Positions 25,786-37,800 of a stretch of DNA of 64,000 nucleotides are shown piece by piece. A model generated the notes under the pieces. That model saw nothing but the letters and a program-made list of their open reading frames with translations. It was not told the origin of the DNA and ran no database searches. A program made the position numbers and the translations under genes. Within the stretch, counting starts at the first letter, position 1. The number at the start of each line of letters is the position of its first letter. This DNA is from Marasmius tenuissimus. Its lineage: Eukaryota > Basidiomycota > Agaricomycetes > Agaricales > Marasmiaceae. Where the stretch lies: NCBI GenBank assembly GCA_029532415.1, contig JAQOTA010000068.1:186001-250000 (forward strand), written 5' to 3'.

Positions 25786-26083
25786 AGATCGGGCGCACTC
25801 AGAAGGCATTGATCTCTTTTTTTTGTTCTTCTTTGCCACCAACTTTATCCATTAGTACTGTGAACCTTATTCTTGTTTGGTTTTTGTGTAACGAAATACC
25901 GGACTCACGTCCCATGCTGGCCCAATGTTATGTATCAATCTTAACCTTGGGATCTTGCAGTTCGAGGGCGCACTTGGAATTTCCTGTTTTGGAAGTCGCC
26001 TCGAGGTTTCCATGAGTTGTTGGGCGGGAGCACAACCCTTCGTCCCTTTCCTTCCCCCACCTTCCACGCCCTGTGCAAGCACA
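25786..26083. other. Short spacer
   Basis: This spacer has the ceramidase 3' end and the promoter of the next gene. A run of T near 25818 and a CT-rich stretch before 26084 fit a fungal promoter. Confidence 0.4.
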
Positions 26084-26706
26084 ATGTTTCGCAATTTATC
26101 TAGTCAGCTTTCTGCCGCTGCCGGTGCGACAGAAAAGAAGACGATGTCACCCACCCTGCGGTCCGACATGTACACAGCTATCGACCAAGCCAAGACATGG
26201 ATCGTCGGGGGACCCATCACTGGTCAACCGGGGGATGGCGTCGCCTACAAGAACATCCTATCCACGGTTCGGAAACACTTTCCCCGCACCGAGCTTGGAT
26301 ACGATTTAGTCGGTCAAACAGAGAGTGAGGTGGCTGTGGTGGTCGGTGGCGTAACCGACATGGTTTTAGAGATGAGCAAATGGGAGCCGATTGCGGGATC
26401 TATGGCCATGCGCACATGGGTAGACACTCTTGTGAACGCCTATACCACAGTTCCACCAAGTCCGAGAAAGGAGATGATGGCCAGAGGCATCATGAAGGGA
26501 ATAAATCAGAATTCAGATCTGTCGCTCATGACCAGAGAATTCGCTGCCAGGATTCAGATAATCTCTATTCTAAAGACCCGTGAGTTATCGCTGACGAACA
26601 TATATTCATCGAGATACTTAGACCTAACATGTCATATTCTTTTTAGTTAGCTCGCGAATATATGGGGCAGGAAGCGAAGAAGCTCGACAAGCAGAAGCTA
26701 CTTTGA
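26084..26706 (+). CDS. Small conserved-looking protein of unknown function
   Basis: The ATG at 26084 (MFRNLSSQLSAAAGATEKK) follows a CT-rich leader. A long first exon runs to about 26580. A GT-AG intron (about 26581-26650) then joins ILKTP to REYMGQEAKKLDKQ, with a stop at 26706. The product is about 185 residues, hydrophilic to mildly amphipathic. It has no membrane span, and the N-terminus is Ser/Ala-rich with an arginine, so mitochondrial import is conceivable but not shown. Recognisable phrases are IVGGPITGQPGDGVAYKN, VVGGVTDMVLEMSKWEP and GIMKGINQNSDLSLM. I do not recognise a family. Codon texture and a clean splice make it a likely real gene. Confidence 0.6.
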
Positions 26707-27060
26707 GTTCGAGGCTCATTTAATCCTTAGCAGTGCTGAACATTTGGCATACCATAACATGGTTTGTGGGGGAGTTACATGCTGTAATTTTACATGAAAA
26801 TATAACAAGACATTGTGGAGAAGAGTTAGGGTGACGAGGAAGGGTATGGTATTAGTCCGGCAAATGTCCGATGGTACATAACTAAGATTAGCAGAGCACA
26901 ACGTATTGGAACAGGTATAAATGCCCAGATCGCCAAGCGAGGAGGGAAAGGTATCATATCTAGAGTAGTGAATGAGTCCGTTGAAGAAAGAGGGAGAGTA
27001 GTAGGGCAACATACAATACATATAAATAGTATAGCAACTTGATGTTGAGGTAGGCCAAAG
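26707..27060. other. Convergent spacer
   Basis: This is a tail-to-tail spacer, AT-rich, probably holding the 3' ends of the unknown gene and the TEA factor. If the last TEA intron is not removed, the TEA reading frame extends into it, to 26960. Confidence 0.35.
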
Positions 27061-28663
27061 TCACTGCTGGACACATCAGGACTTCAGTGCGACCAAGCGA
27101 ACAAGCTGCACTCACGTAAGTTGGCCGAGAAGAAGGTGGGAAAAACCAAGTTGAGGGCGGCGACGTTGAGCCAGAGCCTTGACGGACATACTCGACAGGG
27201 TTGGACTCCGATCTCGGGGAAACGCTCCCGCTGTTCTGATAGCAGGACGAATCAAAGAGAGGCTCCATTTCAGGATTGGGATATGTCACTCCTGAAAGGC
27301 TTCCGAAGGACTCGTCGGCACCATTGGAGCATTCGAAAGGGAATGTGTGATTGAATGTTGGATGAGACGTTCTGATGTTGAAATCTGAAGAAGAACTCGA
27401 CACTCGATCACGGCGAGCATTGGCATCCATAGGGTAGCGGAATTTATAGAAAGCTGAAAAGAGGGGTGGCGCATTGGAGGCGACATCCTTGACCACATCA
27501 TGCTTGATAGTGTACTCGGTAGGATCTGCCAGAGGACCAGATTTAGCCCGTGGTCGCTGCCTGCAGTGATATAAACGTACCTGCGTCGCCACATATCGTG
27601 TCCCAGAAGCCAGGTATCAAAGACGTGGAATAGAGATGCCGTCCTTCTTCATCCGCACCAGATAGCTGCGAAGGCTGGAGTGGGCAGTCTTCTCGATGAA
27701 CGAGATGTTTCTGTGAATGGTAAACTTCGAAGAACGATCGGGCAGAGCGGTCGAGTGAAGAATACGAGGTGAAGGTGAGGGTTGGGTTAATTTCATGTAT
27801 GGAACGAGGGCGTGTCTCGGCCCCGATTGATGAGATACTGGACGAATCCTCGCTCGACAACCTCGAGTCGTAAGAAGTTCCCGGCAGAATACAAATGTAG
27901 AGGACGGGGGTTGATAGATTCTGTCCCAATGCCGTATCCGAAGTCTCCGAAACCGGAGAGTTGGGAGTTGAGTTATCGCTCGACGAGGAGGATTCATTCG
28001 GGAGGCCATAGCGGTGAAGCGAGTTGTATTGATAGACCTTTGAGGCTGGGTTGGCTGCCCCCTTCCGAGAGGGCGATAGTAGATGTTGTACTGGTGGAAA
28101 GATCAAACTCGATGTTAAAACTCGACTGTTCGGTCGGGCGGGTGAACAACCCACGTTTTTTGGTTCCGCAGGTATCTCGAAGCTGCTGCAGACGACTACC
28201 GACTTGCTTTGCAGTACGTTGCTTTCCGGTTTTCTGGTAGATGTAGGCTGAGATATATCTGTTGCGCATGGGGAATCTGGGGAACGTGAGCGCTTGTATC
28301 GCAATCCTTCACACTGATGCTCACCGGCCAAGGAGCCTGGTCTCTCTTGAATCGTCGGGTTGATAACTCGCCAGACCTGTACGGCGAACGTAAGTAATAT
28401 GCAGATTGTGCTACTAACTCGAGCGACGTACCCTCAAGTAGAGCAGCTTCCAGCTCGGGTGGCCATACCATCTCTCCACCCTTCAAGGTTTTCCAACTTT
28501 TGCGACCTTTGACTACATCGCGAAACACTTCCTTAGTTCCTACCTCCTCAACGGCCTCGGGTTCTTCTTTTCCGTACAGGCGACGGCTATCCACCAGCGT
28601 GGGAGACGGAGAGGGAGAGGAGGTGGGAGATCCACTTTGAGAGCGCCAGCTGCTGTTGTCCAT
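27061..28663 (-). CDS. TEA/ATTS-domain transcription factor
   Basis: The factor belongs to the family of animal TEF-1, yeast TEC1 and Aspergillus AbaA, nuclear DNA-binding regulators of development. The start at 28663 (MDNSSWRSQSG) leads into a Ser/Pro-rich segment, then the TEA domain. First comes GRKSWKTLKGGEMVWPPELE; two introns (near 28430 and 28330-28280) bring in LASYQPDDSRETRLLGRFP, MRNRYISAYIYQKTGKQRT and AKQVGSRLQQLRDTCG, the recognition helix region. A 46-base intron around 28100 corrects the frame into a Ser-rich stretch and then the conserved fungal C-terminal domain (VLYICILPG, FTSYSSLDRSARSFFEVYH, LIPGFWDTICGDA, PTEYTIKHDVVKDV). A donor at 27115 gives a short last exon and a stop at 27061. 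Without that splice the frame would run to 26960 with a hydrophobic tail. Confidence 0.85.
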
Positions 28664-31600
28664 TAGGATCCGGAGGCTCGGGGATAACGCACAAGTGTGG
28701 TTGCAAGTTTGACTGGTGAGAGACCGAAGGAGGAGGAGGTATCGGATGATCCTCTTATACTTATTTTCGCGAGTTTTTAGAACACCAAACAATGTGTGGT
28801 GATCTCTGCCACATAATGAAAGCAATTCAATCGTATCGGGCCTACGATGTAATTCATTTGATCTCGATTCTCGATTCATTCCGTAATTGCACAGGAGCTG
28901 ACTGTCGAGAGATTCTGAAGTAATTTGCGTGGCCGAGGTTTTGGGCCGGGATTTTGATTGGGGTTTACCTCTTTCGGTGCCAATGTGGTGATACCTCCCA
29001 TCAAGATTGTGACGCAGTGGGGTTCCACAATAACTTCACACCCATAGTTCTCGACTGATTTGCACCGAAGCAGTAAGTGGTCTCGATTCGTCAGTCGTTC
29101 CTTCTCAATCAAAGATTACTGACCGAGCCTCTGTATAAGTTTCTGTTGACCGGAGAGGCAAAGCGTGTCACAACACCCGGGAGCTACAAACTCCGTCTGA
29201 TAAAAGGGGAAAGGAAGATACTTCAATCACTGCTAAAGGCCGACATCCTCGCCCTTTCATATGTCTCATATGAATGAGTTGCCGGCACTTGTGCACCAGC
29301 AGCGTCTGAGGAATAAGGGATGTGTTGAGAATTATAGGCTTCACCTTGAAATAGAGAGCCTGCTCTAGATTGCTGGTGACAAGCGGCGTTCGGCTAATGT
29401 GGAATAAATATGTCGGAAAAGGTATCAGGTTTGCAGGTGACGAACTAAGCTTGGAAAAGCTTCAGCGCTGGTGGGATGGCACATACATACAATGCGGAAG
29501 ATACCGAGCGCTTCAACTATCTTGACATTGAAACAAGGGCTATCTGCAGCCCTGTGAGTGGGGGCCGAGACGACTGCAAGTCAACTTCAGGCCAATCTTG
29601 ATGAAATGGAAATGAACCCAAGAAAATCACTCACTCTCTTCCGAACCCTTTCGGAGCGGCGTGTCGCAAAGTAATAGCGCTAATATCAACATAGATGAGT
29701 TTAGGGGCTCAAGATGACGTCCGGGTGTGCTGTGGATGTTGAGACTATTCAATCAATCCTGACCTTTGTTAATATGAACGACTCACCAGACTCCTAGAAT
29801 ATGCGAGCCTTGCCAGCGCTGCGAGTGTAACCAATCCAGGGAAAAGCTCACAGTATGACTTTGACCAGGACACAAGGGGTTTCTGACGCGTATGTAAGTC
29901 TGTGTCTGCTAACTGCTTCGCGAAAGAGACTCGTTCAGATCCATCCCGTTTTGACATGTTACCAGGGTGTTGTTCTGACTTGAAAAGAACCAGACAGCAT
30001 CGTACTAGACTAATTATTCGACCGACAACACCTGCAACCGAAAAAAATCTCCGCGACCGAACGATTCATCGAGGATCGATGACCACGATTTCGCTAGAAT
30101 ACATGGTAAGATGAAGAGGGCCGGATCAAATAACATGAGTCATACACTCCTATATCTATGGTCCAATAGAATAGAAAGCAGCGGCATGCTTTAGGTGGTT
30201 GAGTGAACAGTGATGGTTCTGAACTTGGAGCGCCGGTGGTGGTGAGAATGGAAGCTGAGGGTGTCACACCTGTCACGTCTGACGCGATCACGAGGACTAT
30301 TAGTCACCTGTGTCACCCTGAGTCCGAGTTTTGTTCGCAACCTAATCCATCCTGAACGAGTCGCGCCTCTGGTCCTCCATACAGCCTTCCATCATCTTTT
30401 GGAGACTCCATGTGGGCCATTCCCAAATCATACCTGATTCGTAACTGCACTTTGCGCACCAAAAATGTCCACTGTTACCGACCAGGTTTGGACCAGGTTT
30501 AACTAAGTAAGTTGTTCGATATTGCTCCAACGGAACGTCGGTGCGCACGTTCCCCCGACACTGGCGGTAGGGACGACAAGCGTCTACAACATCTACACTA
30601 CAATGCTATCAAGCGCCTAACACACCCACCTATGGTAATGAACATTGCGCCTGCCAAATCTACGATGTCAAATTTCGACGCGATTAAGCCTGACAGTAAT
30701 TTGTCAGTAAATTTCACTCTAGCTCACCCTATCCAACTCTAATATATCTGTTCGAATGGCTCAAACGTCTTAGAACCCTATTCCTTTGCGTCAGTAGCAA
30801 ATCGCACCTCATAGTTGCCTCACATATACATACAGCCCAAGTCATCACACTCTGACAGTGACACAAACTCTATACCCGGGAACGTAAGTACCCTCACTTT
30901 TTCGGAGGTCTTTTCCGTCCCAAGGAGGCTTACCGCGTAAATATTGGACATTCTATCAGTAGGACCCCTACTTATGCATGCCTGCTCTAGTCAGAATACA
31001 ATGTTAAATTCGCGCGTAAGCCCACGTTTCGGGGGTCTTCAAGACCGAACCTTGGAATGATTCATGGGAAAACCTCTCCGAACTGCCACTGACTCACGAC
31101 AACCTTCCAGTGCTTTCTATGCATAGCTCCATAGCTATCCCCCAGAAAACCCACTCTACCAGCACCCCCCCACTGCCGGCCATCATCCTTGCTAGATCCG
31201 CCTACACGGACCAAGGGAATTGCTTTATTGAAAGCCTCCTTTTTCTCCCACCGTATGCACCCTGGTACCTGGAGCTCGTGAAAATCTTGGATTGGAACCC
31301 CGGCGTTGAAGTTGAATAAACGGAGACAGCCCAAGAGAAAACTCGTCCCGTATGGCATCATCATCATCTGACGGGATTGACAAGTGAGTCACATCTTTTT
31401 CTTTCTGCGGTATGCTTTTTTTCCATGATAATCAAACCCCCACCCCCACCCCGCGCTTCGTTCTAGGTACGTATGCTCGCCATGAACGTCGGCTCCAGCT
31501 ATCAGCGTGAACACCAAGCTAGTGCCTCGGGATTGAGAGATGGTACCTGGGCCTTAGGCTCGCATTCAAATACGAAGCGTAAGTCGCAGTTTGTGTCGTC

Positions 31601-32141
31601 GAGGCCGTTTATCCACGCCGTGTTTATTCTAGGAACGGATTCAGCCGACCCTTGAGGCTGGATCTGACAAGAGACGACAGGGAGCGTTATTGGCCACCGA
31701 GAACATGTAGTCAATTGCAGGAACAATTGACTACTGGCCGCACTGCACTGCCATGGCCTTCACAAGGCCTAGGTCAAGGGGTCGGAAAAACAGAGTGGAT
31801 GCGTTCATCCAAAATAAGCTCTCCTTCAGGTCCATAACGACATTGTCCCGAACATAGGCAACGATTTGTGATAGTAATAGGATAAATTGTACGTCGTACA
31901 ACCAATGAGAGGTATAGTACAGGAATACTAGGCGTGCGTCCAAATGTCGAATCACAGGAGTCCACGGGTAAGAATAAACGAGCGGGCAAGTCCAGTAAGA
32001 GCCGCAGATGATCACGATTCGTAGGAATAGGGTGAAATATAGAATAATAATTGTTGTCATCGAAGGCCTCCAGGAATGAAGACGCCTTCCTCCAAGTAGC
32101 AGAAGAGGGGGAACATGAATAGGGTTATGTGGAAGAACTGA
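28664..32141. other. Long intergenic region
   Basis: About 3.5 kb between the TEA factor and the GH5 gene, which point in the same direction. It must contain the TEA promoter and the GH5 3' end. Open frames are short and lack recognisable motifs. A C-rich run (about 31436-31455) is the only low-complexity feature I noticed. No RNA gene or repeat was recognised. Confidence 0.4.
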
Positions 32142-34868
32142 TTACCTTCGCCTTCTCCGAAGGTCGGAGTCATCTGTAGCCTGGGCAGGCGGGACCATCC
32201 GCGCCCGAGCCGGTGCTGAAGTTACAGCAGCAGCCCCTCCACCAGCACCGCACTGGGTAGCAGGCAAGTTCGCGTCCTGAGCATTCCACGGATCGGGATA
32301 CGAACAACCAGGAATCGTCGTCGGGGCACCGGCAGTATCTGCCGTATTGAACCAGCCCCGAACGGAACTGGCCCCTTTCGTAACCGAGGGTCCAGACAAA
32401 GTGGCGACAGAGCCTGTAGGCGTATAGGTAGGCGCGAAAGCCATAGACGCAGCAGGGACGCCGTTGATCGATGCTGGTGGCCAGCTAAGTCCAGCGGTGG
32501 CAGTCGCCGCAATGGTTCCAGCCCCAGCGCCACCAGTCATCCAGGGCTGGTACTGTCCGTTCCAAGGCTCATTGACACCTAGTCTCGCGCAATATCCGTT
32601 TGCCTCTCGTGGGTCAGTGGGCATGAAACCATTCTCGTAACCGAGCTGGTACGACCAGAGCGGGGCTTCGACACGATTATTGCGGGTGCTGTTGCCAATC
32701 TTCCATGTCCAGAAGAACCAGTCAAGAGTGGCATCCATCTGCGCCATTGCAAACGCCTTGACACCGGCCTTGAGAGTCTCGTTCCAGGTGGACGCATCCT
32801 CGAAGATTGAGCAGTCCCCACCGAAAGTGTGCGATCCAGGGACACCCTTCAGGAATAGGCCACAATCATTGTACCCATTACTGAATTCACCAGCGTAGCT
32901 GACTCCAAAACCGGTTCGACTACGAGAGAGCGTCAGTATCGGACGCGAGGTAGCAAAAGAAACAAGCTGACCTCCTGTTCAGAGCAGGACCCCAGGCATT
33001 GCAGACCGTTGACGTCCAAGATCCTCCAGCATCCATTCCTAGACCGGTAGCAATAGGGTCGCTGTTCGGGCCACCACCGAAGGCAAGGTAAGGGTGAGTG
33101 TCCATGGCAAATCGGTCCGCGCCAGTGAGGAATCCATTCCACGAATTGATGTCTAGGAAACCATCGTGAATCGAGATGTAGGGTCCCTTTCCCTCGCCAA
33201 ATCCAGTGATAGACCGCATCATTTCATGAACCTCGAGATAGCTACAACCCGCAAACTTTAGGAGGAAGGGCGAACGAGCAAGACGAACGTACTCACAAAC
33301 TGGTCATCACATCTTTACCGATCGTGGCCACCAAAGCCTCGTTGACGACGCCGAACATTGGCACAAGATTGGCATATTCCGGCTGGGAAATGAACTCGGT
33401 GAAGATACGAATGTAATTGAGCGCGCGTTGAGCGTTGGCAATGCCCATGACACCGTTGAGGAAGTTGATTTGTCCGCCCTTGCCGGAGTGATTGTACCCT
33501 GTACACGGAAGGCATTAACGGTCAATACCAGACACCGACGTTCTCTAGGGGCCCGAAGGACACAAAACCTACCATTCTGGGAACCGGGGATGGTGTGCAG
33601 ATCAAGGTTAACGCGCAAACCGTATTTGCGTGCCCAGCCTAGGATACGGAGGATATATCTGTCAACGATATGAGACTCAAGGCTTCAACGACTTTTTCAA
33701 GATACCCACTTCCAAGATGTCTGAGCCAAGAACGGCTCTCCCGGCCAGGTATCAATTGCCCAGAACGGGACGGGAAGCCTAATCCAATTCAATCCAGCTC
33801 CGGCGATTTCGGCGATGTCTTTCTCGGTCTGTCAAAGGCGGATTTCATTTCCCGGATCGCGTTCTACAGCCGCTGTTAAGACTCACGATAAACGTCTTGT
33901 AATGATCCTCGAGCTGAGCAAGACCACCACCGGCGGTGTCAGCACGCATGGCTTCAGAAAGGGTCCATTCGTCGACTGCATTCGGATACTTCTCGAAGAA
34001 TTTTGGCGAGATGAAGGGTTCGAGAACGAAGAGGCCACCAAGACCAACACTGCAATCGATAAGGGTAAGCGTGATTTGACAGCGGCGACGTTTTGACTGC
34101 ATACCCGTAAATGCGATCTTTAGAGTAATCCCAAGACTGATTCAAAGGAGGAGTCCAAGAGTTTGGGCGGGCGTTGTTGTTGTAGGGGTCAAGCGGGTCA
34201 GACACCCCTGTGAAAAAACAGTCAGAATCAAATATCTTGGAGTAATCGAGCAAGAACAGGCTGGAGGTTGCATTGTTGAACCATTCAACAACCTGCGCAG
34301 CCCTGAACATGCACCGATAGGCGAGACATGCATTCTGTGGCGTACCACGCTATTCCAAAAATGAATCAAGAGGACGGGACTCACAGAAACCGCCAAACTT
34401 GTTCTGATAGACGAACGTCTCGCCATCTTCCGTGATCACTGTAGACCCGTCGCCGCCTGATGTTGCACCAGTTGGGCTCTCAGGGTTACCTCTTCCTCCG
34501 CCGACGGAACCGTTACCGGCATTTCCAGAAGATCCTTGAGACGATGCGGAGTTGTTGCGATCGTTCTTGGGCTTTATCACCGTGAAATACACGGGTAAGA
34601 CAACGGCTAGCACGACGATAGCCAGCACACCCAGGGCGATCCCTGCGAGTACCAAAGGTCGCCTTTTTCCTGCCGTTTTCTCTCCTTCATCTTCGTCACT
34701 GACATCGCTGGCTTCTTTGTTATGAGGAAGAAGGGGAGAAGAATTGTTGTTGGGCGTTGACGGTGTTGAATAGGTCGATCCGCGAGGTGTCTCTGTGCCA
34801 AAGCTGGGCTGAGGAACCGGGAATTCACTAGGTAAAGGAGTGTGCGTGTCATGGTTGGAGGAATCCAT
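32142..34868 (-). CDS. Membrane-anchored GH5 exo-beta-1,3-glucanase-like protein
   Basis: This glucanase-like protein should act on the cell wall as a type II membrane protein. The start at 34868 (MDSSNHDTHTPLPSEFPVP) gives a Ser/Pro-rich cytosolic tail with an acidic patch. One transmembrane helix follows (LVLAGIALGVLAIVVLAVVL, about residues 65-90), then a Gly/Ser/Asn-rich linker and the catalytic barrel. Barrel signatures in order are VNLGGLFVLEPFISP, NWIRLPVPFWAID, LRVNLDLHTIPGSQNG, the acid/base Glu in FGVVNEAL, the conserved His in MDTHPYLAF and the nucleophile Glu in YAGEFS. A strand-8 Trp lies in FFWTWKIG. About eight short introns split the gene, for example at 34380, 34200, 34100 and 33890. 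The tail after the barrel is Ala/Thr/Pro-rich and ends in a run of arginines (DLRRRRR), which is unusual for an extracellular end. The gene appears intact. Confidence 0.85.
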
Positions 34869-37800
34869 GACCGGAATAGCGTTGATGGTGGTGGTGGGTA
34901 GGAAAGGAGCACAGGCGAGACATAACAAATAGTAGCGCGCTATTCATACTAACCAACGGGGGCAAACGATGCTGGGCGCGTCGAGAGTGAAAGACAGCGC
35001 TAGGCTAAGGCACGGCCTGTCCTTGCCGTCGCCGATCAAGGTGCCGGCGCCGCAACCGACTCGTGTCGGGCCGCCGCACTTGGCTTCCTCCTTTCCTCCT
35101 TCTGCAGCGTTCATCTTGAGCCCCTTGGGACCACAGATTTCAAACGAAGAACCGTTCCTGACGCGGACGACGCGCCTCAAGACTCAGAGTAGCCCTGTAG
35201 CATCGGTGCGGGATAGCGGGCCCCGCTGTTGAGCGTAGGCTGTTCGTCCATGGTCTATTATTACACTGAGCGGTGAGCATTCTCCTGCAGTCCGCAGGGG
35301 TCTTGAAACGATCTTGTCGGGGGGGGGCGATAGAAAGCTATAAGTGTAGAAAAGCGTACTAGTGCGAGTTTGTCAGTGATTCTGCGAAATTCTGATGCCC
35401 GACTAGTGGTTTGGAGCGACTCCCAGCCGGGTGAAATCGAGGAGTTCTCCCACTAGCCATTGGAAGTTGAGACACTTCTACCAGTGTCGGGGAGAGCCTA
35501 TCAGACGAAACGTGCTGCTTTTGCTGATAGGTAAATCACGCCCACCGCCCTGCCTGAAGCTATCTCAGGTTGGCCACACTTGCCGCAAATTCCTAGAATG
35601 AGATCAGTCTGGGTCGAGTTCCGCTGGGAAAGAAAACCAGAGCCGTTCAGTGGCTTATGGTACCTACTCGGTTACTCCAGAAGCTTGTGGCTTTCCGCGA
35701 TACCACGTCTCGTACTGGTTCATGGTTGATCTGGATTCCCGACTGCAGTACTATCGGAGAATGGCATTCTTCGAAAACCTAATATCCATCAGCGACTTCA
35801 ACGATCCACGAGAATCCACACGCCTGAAACACGCTTAATGATTGACTGATGTGAGAGATAGATCCCAGGGATGCTGCCAGAAGTTCTTCCTCTGTAGATT
35901 CTGGAATGGAAGACGGTCGTCGACGAGATCCATTAAACTTGCATCATCATAACGTCCTATGTGCAGCGCCTTGACATGCGTGCTTTCTACAACAAGATTG
36001 GTAGAATATGTCGAACGTAACGGACCATGACAGCCATTCAAGCCTCACTGATACCGGGAGGCGTCATGCATTAGATTTGATGTTATTCTGTGCCCAAATA
36101 AATCCCTGCCGTAGAGAGTCGACCGGTACACACGCTTTCCGAGCGTCTAGACTTGCAAAACGCCGTCAGCTATTCGTGGTGAATGTCCAGAGTAAGATCG
36201 AACACTCAGCCACATGTTGAAACGAAGGTACGAAGAAATAAAGTTCGACATCTGGATTCCGGAAAGCGTGTGCAAGAAGACTCAAGTGAATTATGATGAC
36301 ATGTATCATGGAGTCGAAGTGCACACCAACCCCGTATCCGTCCGATCCGGGACTCTATGCGAGTATAACCAAGCTGGAAAGGCTGTATGCACCGACTACC
36401 CAACAAGACGGACTCGTTCTCGATGGCTCAGAGTGTGGCGTGGGCACAAACTTCCTGATTGTGAGTGGCGGCAAGGTGGCGGATCCGTCCGAAATTTCCG
36501 ACCATCATTCACATCCACAAGCCCTTCCCTGGGCCTGAGATATGATCAAACGTCTAGGTGAGAGATGATGAGGGCTTCATCTAGCATATCTGACCCGATC
36601 GCGACGTGCCTTCGGGGGCCATATGACGGTCGAGGTTCTGTACGATTCAGTGATATACAGCGGTAACTGGAAACCCATCTGTGAAGATCAGATCAACAGC
36701 CGAGAAACCGAATATCTGGGGTGACCGCTCTTTTAGGCAAGTCGTGGATGAGCCACGGTGATACGAAGATTGACGGAGGTTCTCTTAATGGAAAAGTCCG
36801 GATTAATACCAGCAATCCCAGGGTTCTCGAGCAAAGCTCACACGTTGAGAACATCTTCACAGACCTTGGAGGGCGTCTTCAGAGGGCGTCTAAATACAGG
36901 AAACCGATCAGAAACAACATGTCTTCCGGAAAACTATTGGCCGGTGTATTAGGTGTGTATTAGGTGTATTCATGGGCGCTGTGATAGATGAAAAGAAGCT
37001 GTCGGCCAAGCGATATTCTACAGGCAGGCTCAGCAACTCCCTCCCACCCTCGCACGACTCCAACCAGGCGTCGATCAATTCATCCTTTCAAAAAAATCGG
37101 GGTTTTTTCTTGTTTCCGGTTGATCGCCACTTATTACCGTCTAAAGTATGAAAGGAATGATTAATCGAGCTGGGGAAGATGCCAGATCTCTGTTAAGTAT
37201 GCATGTTCTTTTGATAGAGGAATACGTGGGATGACGCCCTGACACGCATGACATCCTAAAGTCGTCGCGGTGCATGACAGTGGTGGAGTGGAGGTGGGGT
37301 CTCAGCATTCTAAATCAGTAGCCTGTGAGTAGGACGAATCCGACGGATCCACTGTTGCTCACTCGCGCAACCACGATACGGGCGGACACTTGTCAAGTGA
37401 CCGGTAATGTCGGTCGCAGATCTTCGGAATCGCTGGAAACTTGGAAAAATATAGGTCAGCCGCCCGCCGAGATGGAAACACCAAGCGGGGTTGCGATCTT
37501 GATACCGGCGGAGTCTTTTGTGACCCTTTTAGTCGCCGGCGAATCGTTGGTGGGCGCAGCTTCAAGAACAGACCGGAGTTTTATGAGCTTTGCACCTGAT
37601 ACAGGATGTGAACGGGAGAAGGACGACGAAACTGGGGATAGGCTGCGATGTGGAACGCATGTTCCTATCCAGAAGAGGAAACTACTGAATAGTATGTCAG
37701 GCGGGAATACGTATGTGGCTAATGACAAGCCTCGGACTAACTCTTTCACCCGGGAAGGTTTATATCTAGTACGTCGATAACCCTGGGCAGTAGCCGACGT

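Noticed and set aside
37325..37780. 151-codon plus-strand open frame
   Set aside because: An equally long frame lies on the opposite strand, and neither shows a domain, signal peptide or sensible neighbours.
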